Positions 46,043 through 56,822 are shown, counted from the stretch's first letter. The stretch is DNA of 64,000 bases from Bacteroidales bacterium (GCA_017962845.1 JAGCUN010000043.1:62001-126000); one strand, 5' to 3'. The notes: generated from the sequence alone by a model not told the origin. A program made the numbers and translations.

Positions 46043-46546
46043 CTATCGCTTCCGCACCACCAATGGAGTGGTCTCAATCTCATTGCTCTCATGCAGCTCT
46101 CTGTCCACAATGCGGCAATGAAACAAGATGGTGTCGGTAGGATGAGTCAGATCGTAGTCGTTGATGTTCAAGGCGATACTGATATCGCCTTCTATGGATT
46201 CGGGCACGCTATTACTCAGTCGAGGGATTCTTTGGTTAAATGTAATGTCCTGGAATTCAATCTTTTGAAAAACGCCATTTACCTTTTTATAATAATCGAT
46301 AAAACAATTATAATAATAGGCTGACGAGCTGTCGAATGGCGGATTAATATCTGTGCTGCCGAGTCCGATGTCGCCGTCGCCGTCCTGGAAATGGAAGGTG
46401 AGGGTGGCCTTGTCGTCAACGTTCGTGCCGTTGTCAATCTTTTCGAGGCTGACAAAAGTGATCTCCGGTTCCACGGGGAATTTCTCTCGTTCGCCGCAGC
46501 TGGCCAGCACCAGCAGCAATATCAGGATAGGAACAAGCTGTTTCAT
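46043..46546 (-). CDS. Lipoprotein with DGDGDIG motif
   Basis: 167 residues from the ATG at 46546. The signal ends in VLASC (lipobox). The mature part starts with a beta domain, FVSLEKIDNGT ... LTFHFQDGDGDIGLGSTD, a motif common in Bacteroidota surface lipoproteins and possibly calcium-binding, and ends IETTPLVVRKR. No catalytic motif. It heads a minus-strand run with the coiled-coil lipoprotein (32-base gap) and the sigma factor. A longer frame to 46636 starts upstream of the -7 box and is rejected. Confidence 0.75.
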   Translation of the reverse strand: MKQLVPILILLLVLASCGEREKFPVEPEITFVSLEKIDNGTNVDDKATLTFHFQDGDGDIGLGSTDINPPFDSSSAYYYNCFIDYYKKVNGVFQKIEFQDITFNQRIPRLSNSVPESIEGDISIALNINDYDLTHPTDTILFHCRIVDRELHESNEIETTPLVVRKR

Positions 46547-46589
46547 TCGTCTCAGATTCAGTAGGCTGAAGCCCTTTGTTTTTGCGCCG

Positions 46590-46597
46590 CAAAGATA
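46590..46597 (-). promoter_or_regulatory. -7 promoter element for the lipoprotein
   Basis: TATCTTTG on the minus strand, 43 bases before the start. On the plus strand, TATCTCTG at 46611-46618 is a near match that could serve GH97. Confidence 0.5.
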
Positions 46598-46659
46598 AGA
46601 AAAAATTGTGTATCTCTGCAGGATAAAAAATTTCAAACAACCCCACCATTTTGAAATGA

Positions 46660-49041
<2,382 letters not shown>

Positions 49042-49075
49042 ATTCTTTTCACTGACCAATTCACTGTTAGTCCAT

Positions 49076-49111
49076 AAAAAAAAAGCACTCACAAATTGCT
49101 TTGTAAGTGCT
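49076..49111 (-). terminator. Terminator after tRNA-Val
   Basis: On the minus strand, stem AGCACTTACAAA/TTTGTGAGTGCT (one G-U pair, loop GCAA) followed by T9. Confidence 0.88.
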
Positions 49112-49120
49112 TGATTTTCT

Positions 49121-49198
49121 TGGTGGGAACAACAAGATTCGAACTTGTGACCCCCTGCTTGTAAGGCAGGTGCTCTGAACCAGCTGAGCTATGCTCCC
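49121..49198 (-). tRNA. tRNA-Val (anticodon UAC)
   Basis: The minus strand folds into a full cloverleaf. The acceptor stem is GGGAGCA/TGTTCCC, the D-arm contains AGCTCAGCTGGT, the anticodon stem CCTGC/GCAGG holds loop CTTACAA with anticodon TAC, and the T-arm contains GTTCGAATC. The discriminator is A and CCA is encoded (49123-49121). It has its own promoter and terminator. Confidence 0.97.
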
Positions 49199-49217
49199 GT
49201 CTCAACGAATGAGGCTG

Positions 49218-49247
49218 CAAAAATACAACTTTTTTCTTTACCTACAA
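49218..49247 (-). promoter_or_regulatory. Promoter for tRNA-Val
   Basis: On the minus strand, TTG (49247-49245) and TATTTTTG (49225-49218) with a 19-base gap, 19 bases before the tRNA 5' end. Confidence 0.75.
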
Positions 49248-49307
49248 CCTTTTGCAGATAAAAATCATTCATTAATACATCTTATTAATTATCAATTATT
49301 TATAAGA

Positions 49308-50858
49308 TTATTTCGGCAAAAGTTTGACGAATGGAATCATCATCTCCTCCAAAGAGATGCCGCCATGTTGGAAGGTATCCTTATAATAATTGACATAATA
49401 GGAGTAGTTGTTGGGGTACGCCAAGAACGAATTGCCTGTGGCGAACACAAACGAGGAGGTGAGATTTTCTTTCGGCAAGAAAATCTTCTCCGGTGACTTC
49501 ACCTCAAAGATTTCTTTCGAACTGCAGTCGAGGTTGCGACCCACCTTGTAGCGGAGGTTGCTGTTGGTGTTGCGGTCGCCCACAATCTTCACCGGCCGCT
49601 CGATCTTGATGGTGCCATGGTCGGTGGTAATGTAGATGGGCACTTTCTTCTCCGACAAGAACTTCACCATCTCCAGCATCACAGAGTTGGAGAACCAAGT
49701 GGCGGTGACATGGCGGTACGACTTCTCGTCGTTAGCCAGCTCGCGAATCAGGTCCACGTCGGTGCGGGCGTGGGACAGCATATCCACAAAATTGAAAACC
49801 ACCACATTAAGCGGATTGCGCAGCATACCATGAAAATTGTCGAGCACCTTCCGACCGAAGTCCATATTGAGGATTTTGGAGTATGAGATTTTCGAATTTT
49901 TGCCAAAACGCTTCAGATGTTCCTCCAACAGGGGCTGCTCAAACTGGTTTTTGTTACCCTCGTCGTTCTCGTTGAGCCAGTACTGCGGGTACTTTTTCGC
50001 AATTTCCGACGGCATCAGCCCTGCGAACATGGCGTTGCGGGCATAGTGGGTGGCGGTGGGTAAAATGCTGTAAAAGAGGGTTTCATCGTCCACATGATAG
50101 TAGGGATGAATCATGGGAAGGATGGAACGCCACTGGTCGTAACGCAGATTGTCGATGACAAAAAGGAAAGCCGTCTTTCCCTCCTCCAGGTCAGGGAAGA
50201 GCTTTTCTTTTAAAATAGTATGCGAGAAAAGCGGTTTCTCGCTGCCGCGCCCGTTGATCCAATCCTCATAATTTTTGGCCACAAAGTGCGAGAAACGGCT
50301 GTTGGCCTCCAGTTTCTGGTCGGCCAAAATCTCGCCCACACCGGCATCCTCGATGCGTTCGAGGTCGAGTTCCCATTTCACCAACTCTCTGTAAACCAAC
50401 TCCCACTCGGCACAGGTGTTGCTGTCGGAAATTTTCATCGCAATGTCGCGGAACGCCTGCTGGTAGCCCTGCGTGTTTTTCTCAGTAAGGATTTCTCCCC
50501 TATCGATGTTCTTCTTCAGGCACAGCAGTATCTGGTTGGGATTCACCGGCTTGATGAGGTAGTCGGCGATGTCGGCGCCGATGGCATCCTCCATGATGTG
50601 CTCCTCTTCGCTCTTGGTAATCATCACCACGGGGATTTGCGGCCGCACCGACTTGAGGTGCTTCAGCGTCTCAATGCCGCTCAAACCGGGCATATTCTCA
50701 TCCAAAAAAACGATGTCAACCGTCTCTTTATCAATAATATCAATGGCCTCGTTGCCACTGACAGCGGGTATCACTTCGTAACCTTTGTTTTTCAGGAAAA
50801 TGATGTGGGGCTTCAGAAGGTCAATTTCATCGTCAGCCCAAAGAATTTTCGTACTCAT
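49308..50858 (-). CDS. porX: PorX-type response regulator with PglZ phosphatase domain
   Basis: 516 residues. The N-terminal receiver domain has the acidic pair Asp9-Asp10, phospho-acceptor Asp53 (VFLDENMPG) and a Lys in YLIKPVNP. A helical linker follows, then a PglZ/alkaline-phosphatase-like domain (FLFVIDNLRYDQWR, PTATHYARNAMFAG with the likely nucleophile Thr, FNFVDMLSHARTD, YITTDHGT). This is the layout of PorX, which controls type IX secretion in Porphyromonas and Flavobacterium. Its PglZ domain can hydrolyse small nucleotides. The sensor PorY is not in the window. It is the last gene of a minus-strand run, 74 bases after sua5. Confidence 0.92.
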   Translation of the reverse strand: MSTKILWADDEIDLLKPHIIFLKNKGYEVIPAVSGNEAIDIIDKETVDIVFLDENMPGLSGIETLKHLKSVRPQIPVVMITKSEEEHIMEDAIGADIADYLIKPVNPNQILLCLKKNIDRGEILTEKNTQGYQQAFRDIAMKISDSNTCAEWELVYRELVKWELDLERIEDAGVGEILADQKLEANSRFSHFVAKNYEDWINGRGSEKPLFSHTILKEKLFPDLEEGKTAFLFVIDNLRYDQWRSILPMIHPYYHVDDETLFYSILPTATHYARNAMFAGLMPSEIAKKYPQYWLNENDEGNKNQFEQPLLEEHLKRFGKNSKISYSKILNMDFGRKVLDNFHGMLRNPLNVVVFNFVDMLSHARTDVDLIRELANDEKSYRHVTATWFSNSVMLEMVKFLSEKKVPIYITTDHGTIKIERPVKIVGDRNTNSNLRYKVGRNLDCSSKEIFEVKSPEKIFLPKENLTSSFVFATGNSFLAYPNNYSYYVNYYKDTFQHGGISLEEMMIPFVKLLPK

Positions 50859-50932
50859 GCGTGTAATATTTAGTGTAATACTAACGCACGAACGATGATT
50901 TTAGTACACGGACTTCAGATTTTCGTACCCTC

Positions 50933-51496
50933 CTATTCGCGAATGACGGTGAAGTTGTAGTCGTCCACAAACTTGATCATCCTTGAGGGCTTGAAGTCGG
51001 TGGAATCGGTGTAGGATTCCGGCACGATGTAATCGACGCGCTCGCGGATGACGGGCGAGATCTCGGAAAACACGGCGGGGGCGTGCTGTCCGGAGATGTT
51101 CGCAGAAGTGGAAACCAGAGGCCTGTTGAGCGCCTTGATGAGCTTGCGGCAAAAGCAGTCGTGCACCACCCTAATGGCGAGGGTGCCATCCGATGGAATC
51201 ATGATGTCGGGCAGGTTGAAGGCGTAGGGATAAACGAAGGTGGTGGGACGTTCCACCATCTGCAGCAAGTCCCACGCGATCAGCGGGATGTTCCTGACAT
51301 ACAGCGGCAGCTTGTCGGCCTTGTCGAGCAGCACCAGCATGCTCTTGCTCTCCTGCCGTTCCTTGATCTCGAAAATCCGGCGCACCGCAGCCTCGTTGGT
51401 CGCGTCGCAGCCGATGCCCCACACCGTATCGGTGGGGTACAGGATCACTTTGCCCTCCAGCAAAAGGTCCACACAACGTTTAATCTCTTCTTCCAT
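50933..51496 (-). CDS. Threonylcarbamoyl-AMP synthase (Sua5/YrdC family)
   Basis: 187 residues from the ATG at 51496. It makes threonylcarbamoyl-AMP from Thr, bicarbonate and ATP for the t6A tRNA modification. Motifs are YPTDTVWGIGCDA, IKERQESKSMLVLLD, GTLAIRVV and RPLVSTSANISGQ, typical of the single-domain TsaC-type enzyme. A longer frame to 51568 overlaps the DUF2007 gene and is rejected. It follows DUF2007 by 13 bases on the minus strand. Confidence 0.92.
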   Translation of the reverse strand: MEEEIKRCVDLLLEGKVILYPTDTVWGIGCDATNEAAVRRIFEIKERQESKSMLVLLDKADKLPLYVRNIPLIAWDLLQMVERPTTFVYPYAFNLPDIMIPSDGTLAIRVVHDCFCRKLIKALNRPLVSTSANISGQHAPAVFSEISPVIRERVDYIVPESYTDSTDFKPSRMIKFVDDYNFTVIRE

Positions 51497-51509
51497 GGTC
51501 GTAAAAATT

Positions 51510-51767
51510 TTATTGTTCTTGTGACTGCCGCTCCAGTTCGGCTTCGTCCACGCCCTGGTTCTCGGCAAGGAAGCGACGGGCGGCCTCCTCGTCGGCCGAC
51601 TCCACCTGAATTTTGATGCCGCCGGTGAGCACCGACATGAAATTACCTACCGTGTTGTCCTTGATGTAGCAATTAATACCGGCATCCTCCAAGATGGTAC
51701 GGATGACCTCGGCCTGTGAACTGAAGTCCACCACTGCTACGGTTACCAATTTCAAATTGTCTTTCAT
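51510..51767 (-). CDS. DUF2007 domain protein
   Basis: 85 residues. It has the compact beta-alpha-beta pattern of DUF2007: LVTVAVVDFSSQAEVIRTILEDAGINCYI, then IKIQVESADEEAARRFL. The family is annotated as putative signal-transducing proteins because it resembles PII-like and ACT folds, but no ligand is known. It lies between GNAT and sua5 with gaps of 21 and 13 bases, so it is probably cotranscribed. Confidence 0.85.
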   Translation of the reverse strand: MKDNLKLVTVAVVDFSSQAEVIRTILEDAGINCYIKDNTVGNFMSVLTGGIKIQVESADEEAARRFLAENQGVDEAELERQSQEQ

Positions 51768-51788
51768 AATATATTAATTTACAATTTT

Positions 51789-52304
51789 TTACTCATTCAA
51801 GCACTGCATCACCCACATATCCACAAAGCCGTCGCGGGTACGCATCCACTCGCGCAACCGTCCGCACTCGGTGAAACCCGCGCGCTGAAACAGCCGCACA
51901 CTGGCCTCGTTGTCGGCCATGACGTGGCAGTAAACCTGATGAAGGCGAACGTCCTCAAACAGATAGTTTTTCGCTAACAGGATGCTTTCCAGTCCGTAGC
52001 CACGACGGCGGTATTCGGGCGCTATGAGAATGCCCAAAGCCGCACGCTGGTGGTCGGGATCCACATCAAACACATCCACCGCGCCGACCGTATCGCCCGT
52101 GGACACCTCCCCCACCATCAGCCGCAGCTGGCGGTTGGCATAGATGTCCTGCGACGAGGTCTCGATAAATTTCTCCAGAATGTGTCTCGAAAACGGCGCG
52201 GTAGTATTGCTCACCATCCAGTTGTCGCGGTCGTTCTCCCACGTATACATCACCGGAAGGTCCTCAGGCTCAAGCGCTCGCAAAAACACATTCTTTCCCA
52301 CCAT
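51789..52304 (-). CDS. GNAT family N-acetyltransferase
   Basis: 171 residues. It resembles RimJ/RimL-type acetyltransferases: NVFLRALEPEDLPVMYTWEND at the start, the acetyl-CoA loop IAPEYRRRGYGLESI, and YCHVMADNEASVRLFQRAGFTECG near the end. The acceptor is unknown; protein N termini, amino sugars or small amines are possible. It begins 2 bases after the NlpC/P60 gene stop. Confidence 0.88.
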   Translation of the reverse strand: MVGKNVFLRALEPEDLPVMYTWENDRDNWMVSNTTAPFSRHILEKFIETSSQDIYANRQLRLMVGEVSTGDTVGAVDVFDVDPDHQRAALGILIAPEYRRRGYGLESILLAKNYLFEDVRLHQVYCHVMADNEASVRLFQRAGFTECGRLREWMRTRDGFVDMWVMQCLNE

Positions 52305-52306
52305 GG

Positions 52307-53104
52307 CTACATTACTCTTTTGATGATTCGCAGAAAATGGGTATAACGGCCCTCTTCATTGCAGAAGATGCCGGTGGAGTCGAGGGTGTCGATACGCACC
52401 TTGCCGCTGGAATGGATGATCTGGTTTTGGCCGCACACGATGCCGACATGGGTAATGGTTTCCGATTCGGCGGTGGAGCCGAAGAAGGCGAGGTCGCCGA
52501 TCTGGGCTTCCTCCACAAAATCAACGGTCATGCCGCCTTCCACCTGCTGCGAGGCATCGCGCGGAAGGGCGATGCCGACACTTTTATACGCCAGCTGCGA
52601 AAAGCCGGAGCAGTCGATGCCGGCCGGGGTTCGTCCGCCCCACAGGTAGGGCGCATTCAAAAAGGCGGCAGCAAACTGCATGAGCTTCACCTGCAGGGGT
52701 GAAAGTCCCTGAGACGCAGGAACAGGCTTCTCTTCCGGAAGATTCACCATGAAGATAGAATTGCCCAGTATCAGAATGCCATCTTTGGGATACGGGAAGG
52801 AGGAACCGATAAAGATCGGGAAGCTGATATTTTTCTCAAAAGTGTTGATTATCAGCAACAAGTCCTTCACCACATACTTGTCGGCAGCAAGGTAGTCCTC
52901 CACATCCTTATCATGCAACGGGTTATGCTGGCGGCGGCTGATCCACCCCTCGTAGCCACAGTCGCAGGTGCGCACTTTGAGCCAGTCGGGAGTTTCCTCC
53001 ACAACAGAGTAAGCGTCGCCGAAGAGCATCTGCGACACCAATTCAGAACGATGCGAGGGTTCAGCCCGCAGGTTCAGCACCGATAGGTTAGCAACTCCGT
53101 ACAT
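52307..53104 (-). CDS. NlpC/P60 family cell-wall peptidase with SH3-like domains
   Basis: 265 residues. The N-terminal ~65 residues form an SH3-like domain (VLNLRAEPSHRSELVSQMLFGD ... WLKVRTCDCGYEGWI); a second is likely near 85-130. The C-terminal NlpC/P60 domain has the catalytic Cys in GIDCSGF, His in ITHVGIV and a third polar residue in IIHSSGKVRID. It should cut the gamma-D-Glu-diamino acid bond in peptidoglycan peptides. No signal peptide is visible, so it may recycle muropeptides in the cytoplasm or be exported by another route. Confidence 0.88.
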   Translation of the reverse strand: MYGVANLSVLNLRAEPSHRSELVSQMLFGDAYSVVEETPDWLKVRTCDCGYEGWISRRQHNPLHDKDVEDYLAADKYVVKDLLLIINTFEKNISFPIFIGSSFPYPKDGILILGNSIFMVNLPEEKPVPASQGLSPLQVKLMQFAAAFLNAPYLWGGRTPAGIDCSGFSQLAYKSVGIALPRDASQQVEGGMTVDFVEEAQIGDLAFFGSTAESETITHVGIVCGQNQIIHSSGKVRIDTLDSTGIFCNEEGRYTHFLRIIKRVM

Positions 53105-53113
53105 GACAGCAGA

Positions 53114-53605
53114 TTAGAAAGGCAGGTCGTTGGTGTCGGTACCAGGTTGGAACTGCGGATCCGGGAACTGGTTCGGCTGCTGAGGCATATTGCCCGGCTG
53201 AGCGTACGGCTGCTGTGCAGGCTGTGCATAAGGCTGCTGCATCGGCTGACCATAAGGTTGCTGCATGGGCTGGCTATAAGGCTGTTGCATCGGTTGGCCG
53301 TAGGGCTGCTGCATCTGGGGCTGTTGCATCTGGCCGGGACGGTCAATGCGCCATGCGCGCACATCGGTGTACCACTTGCCGTTGAACTCACGCGACTCGA
53401 TGCTCACCGACACCAACACCATCTCACCGGGCTGGAAAGTGTCCAGAATCGGGATGCTGTTCGTCCATGCGGCGATGCAGATTTTGCGCGGATATTGCTC
53501 CACAGTTTCGATGATAAAGTTCTGTTTCTTCCATTCGCCTCTGGCGCTGGTGCCGCTCTCCACGTCAAGTTTTTGAAGCAGCTTTCCTTCAATTTGTAAT
53601 TCCAT
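53114..53605 (-). CDS. DUF3127 protein, OB-fold with Gln/Pro-rich linker and SSB-like tip
   Basis: 163 residues from the ATG at 53605. Residues 1-~90 are a DUF3127 domain (MELQIEGKLLQKLD, WKKQNFIIETVEQYP, KWYTDVRAWRID), which has an OB-like strand pattern. A linker of about seven QQPYGQP-type repeats follows, and the protein ends in DTNDLPF. That tail is very like the acidic C-terminal peptide of single-stranded DNA-binding protein (DDIPF type). Inference: a small nucleic-acid-binding or SSB-like protein. It leads the minus-strand run to porX. Confidence 0.85.
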   Translation of the reverse strand: MELQIEGKLLQKLDVESGTSARGEWKKQNFIIETVEQYPRKICIAAWTNSIPILDTFQPGEMVLVSVSIESREFNGKWYTDVRAWRIDRPGQMQQPQMQQPYGQPMQQPYSQPMQQPYGQPMQQPYAQPAQQPYAQPGNMPQQPNQFPDPQFQPGTDTNDLPF

Positions 53606-53647
53606 AGTACTATATTTATATAATTTCGACTTAATAATTTGAACTTG

Positions 53648-53655
53648 CAAAAATA
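53648..53655 (-). promoter_or_regulatory. -7 promoter element for the DUF3127-porX run
   Basis: TATTTTTG on the minus strand, 42 bases before the DUF3127 start. A TTG inside it is a false start. Confidence 0.55.
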
Positions 53656-53794
53656 CAGGATTTTTATGAAAAATGAATTTTTGAAGATATTTTCATAAAA
53701 TACTAAGTATCAAATTCTTACACCACTTACTAACAATTGTTTATAATTTTTTGAAAAAAAAGTCTGCAAGTGTCACCAATTCAAAAAAAAGTTG

Positions 53795-53802
53795 TAATTT
53801 TG
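53795..53802 (+). promoter_or_regulatory. -7 promoter element for rpmG
   Basis: TAATTTTG, 44 bases before the rpmG ATG. Confidence 0.55.
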
Positions 53803-53846
53803 CAGCCGATTTTTTGAGACAAAAAAGAAGCTAAAAAAGTAAAGAA

Positions 53847-54035
53847 ATGGCAAAGAAAAACAAAGAAGCACGTCAACAAGTGATTTTGGAGTGCACCGAG
53901 CAGAAGGCCAGCGGCGTACCGGGGATGTCAAGATACATCACCACGAAGAACCGCAAGAACACGCCTGAGAGATTAGAGCTGAAGAAATACAATCCGTATC
54001 TGAAGCGCGTAACCGTTCACAAAGAAGTTAAATAA
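53847..54035 (+). CDS. rpmG: 50S ribosomal protein L33
   Basis: 62 residues. The L33 pattern is clear: [36 protein letters not shown] and the basic end [11 protein letters not shown]. The zinc-binding Cys pairs of some L33 proteins are absent (only Cys16), so this is the Cys-less form. It is followed after 18 bases by a DUF4295 gene, the usual Bacteroidota arrangement. The usual rpmB gene upstream is missing here. Confidence 0.95.
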   Translation: MAKKNKEARQQVILECTEQKASGVPGMSRYITTKNRKNTPERLELKKYNPYLKRVTVHKEVK

Positions 54036-54053
54036 CCTAAATACCTGTAAGAG

Positions 54054-54209
54054 ATGGCAAAGAAAGTTGTTGCAACATTGAAGAAAGAAGGTGGTGTTAC
54101 CTATACGCGTGTTATCCGTATGGAACGCTCACCGAAGACGGGTGCCTACACATTCAAAGAGGCAATCGTCGAATCCACCCAAGTTAAAGACTTTTTATCC
54201 AAAAAGTAA
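54054..54209 (+). CDS. DUF4295 small protein
   Basis: 51 residues: MAKKVVATLKKEGGVTY at the start, then IRMERSPKTGAYTFKEAIV and DFLSKK at the end. DUF4295 is a short basic protein found next to L33 in Bacteroidota. Its charge and position suggest it is a ribosome-associated protein. That is inference. Confidence 0.9.
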   Translation: MAKKVVATLKKEGGVTYTRVIRMERSPKTGAYTFKEAIVESTQVKDFLSKK

Positions 54210-54234
54210 TATTTTTTTTCATGGCGTTGGGAAG

Positions 54235-54262
54235 AGCTGGACTGTGAAGTCCGGCTTTTCCT
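54235..54262 (+). terminator. Terminator after rpmG-DUF4295
   Basis: Stem AGCTGGACT/AGTCCGGCT (one G-T pair) with loop GTGA, followed by TTTTCCTTTTT. Confidence 0.8.
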
Positions 54263-54280
54263 TTTTAAACTACCCCAAAC

Positions 54281-55243
54281 ATGCCCCCGCACAAAGCCCC
54301 CCGCAACCGAACCCTCACCGTCAGCGCTGAAGAGAAGCCACTGCTGCTGCCGCTGCTGACCACAGCCCACGACCTCGCCGCCCACCGCACGGCCAGCGAC
54401 CTGCTGATCTGCGCCGACCTGTTGGAGGTTATCGACCGGTTGCCCGACGGCATCGCCGACCTCATCATCATCGACCCGCCCTACAACCTCACCAAAGACT
54501 TCCACGGCCGCACCTTCGCCGCCCGCTCCGAACTGGCCTACGAGGAGTACCTGCGCAGCTGGTTTCCCAATGTTTGCCGGAAACTCAAACCCGACGGCAG
54601 CCTCTACCTGTGCGGCGACTGGAAATGCACCTCCGCACTGCAACGGGTGATGGAAGAGGAACTTACCGTGCTGAACCGCATCACCTGGCAGCGCGAAAAG
54701 GGACGTGGGGCAGCGGCCAACTGGAAAAACGCCATGGAGGACATCTGGTTCGGCGTGAAAGATCCCAAAAACTACCATTTCGATGTGGAGGCCGTGAAGG
54801 TCAAACGTCGGGTGATGGCGCCGTACCGAGAGAACGGCAAACCTAAAGACTGGACCGAGAGCGCCAGTGGCAACTACCGCCTTACTCACCCCTCCAACTT
54901 CTGGGACGACATCAGCGTCCCGTTCTGGTCGATGCCCGAAAACACCGACCATCCCACCCAAAAACCCGAAAAACTGTACGCGAAACTCATCCTCGCCTCG
55001 TCGAAACCCGGCGACCTCGTATTCGACCCGTTCATGGGCAGCGGTACCGCCCCCGTGGTAGCCAAGAAGTTAGGGCGACACTATATCGGTGTGGAAATCA
55101 ATGAGGAATACTGCCTTTGGGCAGCCAAGCGCATCCTCGCCGCCGACCGCGACACCACCATCCAGGGCTATGCCAACGGCGTGTTTTGGGAACGCAACAC
55201 CCTTGCGGCACAAAAGAAGAGTGCGCCTGCACAGCAAAAGTGA
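54281..55243 (+). CDS. Orphan beta-class N6-adenine (or N4-cytosine) DNA methyltransferase
   Basis: 320 residues. Motif IV is DPPY (65-68) and precedes motif I DPFMGSGT (249-256), the beta-class order. HPTQKPEKLYAKLI and the closing GRHYIGVEINEEYC are typical of site-specific N6_N4_Mtase enzymes. No restriction endonuclease or specificity gene is nearby, so it is a solitary methyltransferase that could mark DNA for regulation, replication control or protection. The N terminus (residues 1-40) is not obviously part of the fold. No clear promoter is seen between the terminator at 54262 and the ATG. Confidence 0.85.
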   Translation: MPPHKAPRNRTLTVSAEEKPLLLPLLTTAHDLAAHRTASDLLICADLLEVIDRLPDGIADLIIIDPPYNLTKDFHGRTFAARSELAYEEYLRSWFPNVCRKLKPDGSLYLCGDWKCTSALQRVMEEELTVLNRITWQREKGRGAAANWKNAMEDIWFGVKDPKNYHFDVEAVKVKRRVMAPYRENGKPKDWTESASGNYRLTHPSNFWDDISVPFWSMPENTDHPTQKPEKLYAKLILASSKPGDLVFDPFMGSGTAPVVAKKLGRHYIGVEINEEYCLWAAKRILAADRDTTIQGYANGVFWERNTLAAQKKSAPAQQK

Positions 55244-55283
55244 AACAGTCGCAAAATTCTACTGGAGAATCACAAAAAAGAAC

Positions 55284-55291
55284 TATCTTTG
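55284..55291 (+). promoter_or_regulatory. -7 promoter element for nhaC
   Basis: TATCTTTG, 28 bases before the ATG at 55320. Confidence 0.55.
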
Positions 55292-55319
55292 CACCCGACA
55301 ATTTTCGCCGCCACCTCCT

Positions 55320-56783
55320 ATGGAAAATCACACCCCCACTCCCCTTCCCCGCATCCATTGGCTGGTAGCCCTGATACCCTTCGTGGCATTGGTGGCACTG
55401 CAAACCATGGTCATCAGCATCTTTGGCTCCGACGCACTTGATGGCGCGAGCCAGACCGTACTGCTCTTTTCGGCTGCCATCGCGGTAGCGATAGCCATGA
55501 TCGCCTACAAAGTGCCATGGAAGCGCATCGACGAAGCTATCGTTGAGAATATCAAAACAATAGGCATTGCCATTATCATCCTTTTCCTCATCGGAGCGGT
55601 GTCGGGCAGCTGGATGATGAGCGGCGTGGTGCCCACCATGATTTACTATGGCATGAAGATTGTCAGCCCATCGCTCTTCCTCTTCATCACCTGCCTGCTT
55701 TGCGCGCTGGTGTCGTTGGTCACCGGCAGCTCGTGGACCACCGTGGCCACCATCGGCATTGCCCTGATGGGCATCGGCACGGCACACGGCTACTCGATGG
55801 GCTGGACGGCCGGCGCCATCATTTCGGGAGCCTACTTCGGCGACAAGATTTCGCCACTCTCCGACACCACTGTGCTGGCCTCGTCGGTGGGTGAAGTGCC
55901 ACTGTTCAAGCACATCCGGTACATGCTCATCACCACTGTCCCCTCTTTTGTCATCGCCCTGACTATTTTCCTGATCGCCAGCCTATTGCACAAGAGCGAT
56001 GGCGGAGTTCAGTCGGCACTTTTTGCCGAGGGATTGCAGAACGTATTCGTCATCAGTCCGTGGTTATTGTTGGTGCCAGTTGCGGCGGCTGTGCTCATCG
56101 CCCTGCGGATGCCGGCTGTCATTGTGCTGTTCCTTTCGGCGCTGATTGCCGGTATCGTGATGTTGTTCGTGCAGCCCGACCTCGTGGCGCAGATTGGCGA
56201 GGGCGACAGTTACCGTGGTTTAATCACCACCTACTACAACAGCACGTCGATCGACACGGGCAACGAGGTGCTCAACGGGCTGGTACAGACGCGCGGAATG
56301 CGCGGGATGCTGAGCACCGTCTTCCTGATTTTCTGCGCCGCCACTTTCGGCGGGGTGCTGGCGGGTGCCGGCATGATACAGAGCATCACCTCCGCACTGG
56401 CGCGAGGCATCAGCGGACGACGTTCGTTGGTGTCGGCCACGGTGGGCACTGGACTTTTCTCCAACATGGTCACCGGCGACCAGTACCTCAGCATCGTGCT
56501 GACAGGCAACATCTTTAAGAAATTATACAAAGAAAAAGGCTTCGAGGGTCGTTTGTTGAGTCGCAGCACCGAGGACTCCGCCACCGTAACCTCCGTGCTT
56601 GTGCCGTGGAACACCTGCGGTATGACGCAGTCGTTAGTGCTTCATGTGCCCACCATCACCTACCTCCCCTACTGCTTTTTCAATATCGTTTCCCCGCTGA
56701 TGTCCATCACGGTAGCGATGTTAGGGTATAAGATTTTCAGAAGGGAGGACAATGAGGAAGAAAAAACCGACAGAAAAGGCTGA
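55320..56783 (+). CDS. nhaC: Na+/H+ antiporter NhaC family protein
   Basis: 487 residues from the ATG at 55320 and about 11 membrane segments. NhaC landmarks are SWTTVATIGIALMGIG, ISGAYFGDKISPLSDTTVLASS and LSRSTEDSATVTSVLVPWNTCG. It exchanges sodium or another cation for protons across the inner membrane, helping pH and salt balance. A longer frame that reaches back into the methyltransferase gene is a shadow; the promoter and ATG support the start used here. Confidence 0.9.
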   Translation: MENHTPTPLPRIHWLVALIPFVALVALQTMVISIFGSDALDGASQTVLLFSAAIAVAIAMIAYKVPWKRIDEAIVENIKTIGIAIIILFLIGAVSGSWMMSGVVPTMIYYGMKIVSPSLFLFITCLLCALVSLVTGSSWTTVATIGIALMGIGTAHGYSMGWTAGAIISGAYFGDKISPLSDTTVLASSVGEVPLFKHIRYMLITTVPSFVIALTIFLIASLLHKSDGGVQSALFAEGLQNVFVISPWLLLVPVAAAVLIALRMPAVIVLFLSALIAGIVMLFVQPDLVAQIGEGDSYRGLITTYYNSTSIDTGNEVLNGLVQTRGMRGMLSTVFLIFCAATFGGVLAGAGMIQSITSALARGISGRRSLVSATVGTGLFSNMVTGDQYLSIVLTGNIFKKLYKEKGFEGRLLSRSTEDSATVTSVLVPWNTCGMTQSLVLHVPTITYLPYCFFNIVSPLMSITVAMLGYKIFRREDNEEEKTDRKG

Positions 56784-56814
56784 AATTTAAACTCCTTGTT
56801 TTGCAAAAAAGAAG

Positions 56815-56822
56815 TATCTTTG
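56815..56822 (+). promoter_or_regulatory. -7 promoter element for the DUF1015 gene
   Basis: TATCTTTG with TTG at 56796-56798, a 16-base gap. 38 bases before the ATG. Confidence 0.5.

Noticed and set aside
55089..55319. N-terminal extension of nhaC overlapping the methyltransferase gene
   Set aside because: It lies upstream of the -7 box at 55284 and reads mostly as a shadow of the methyltransferase.
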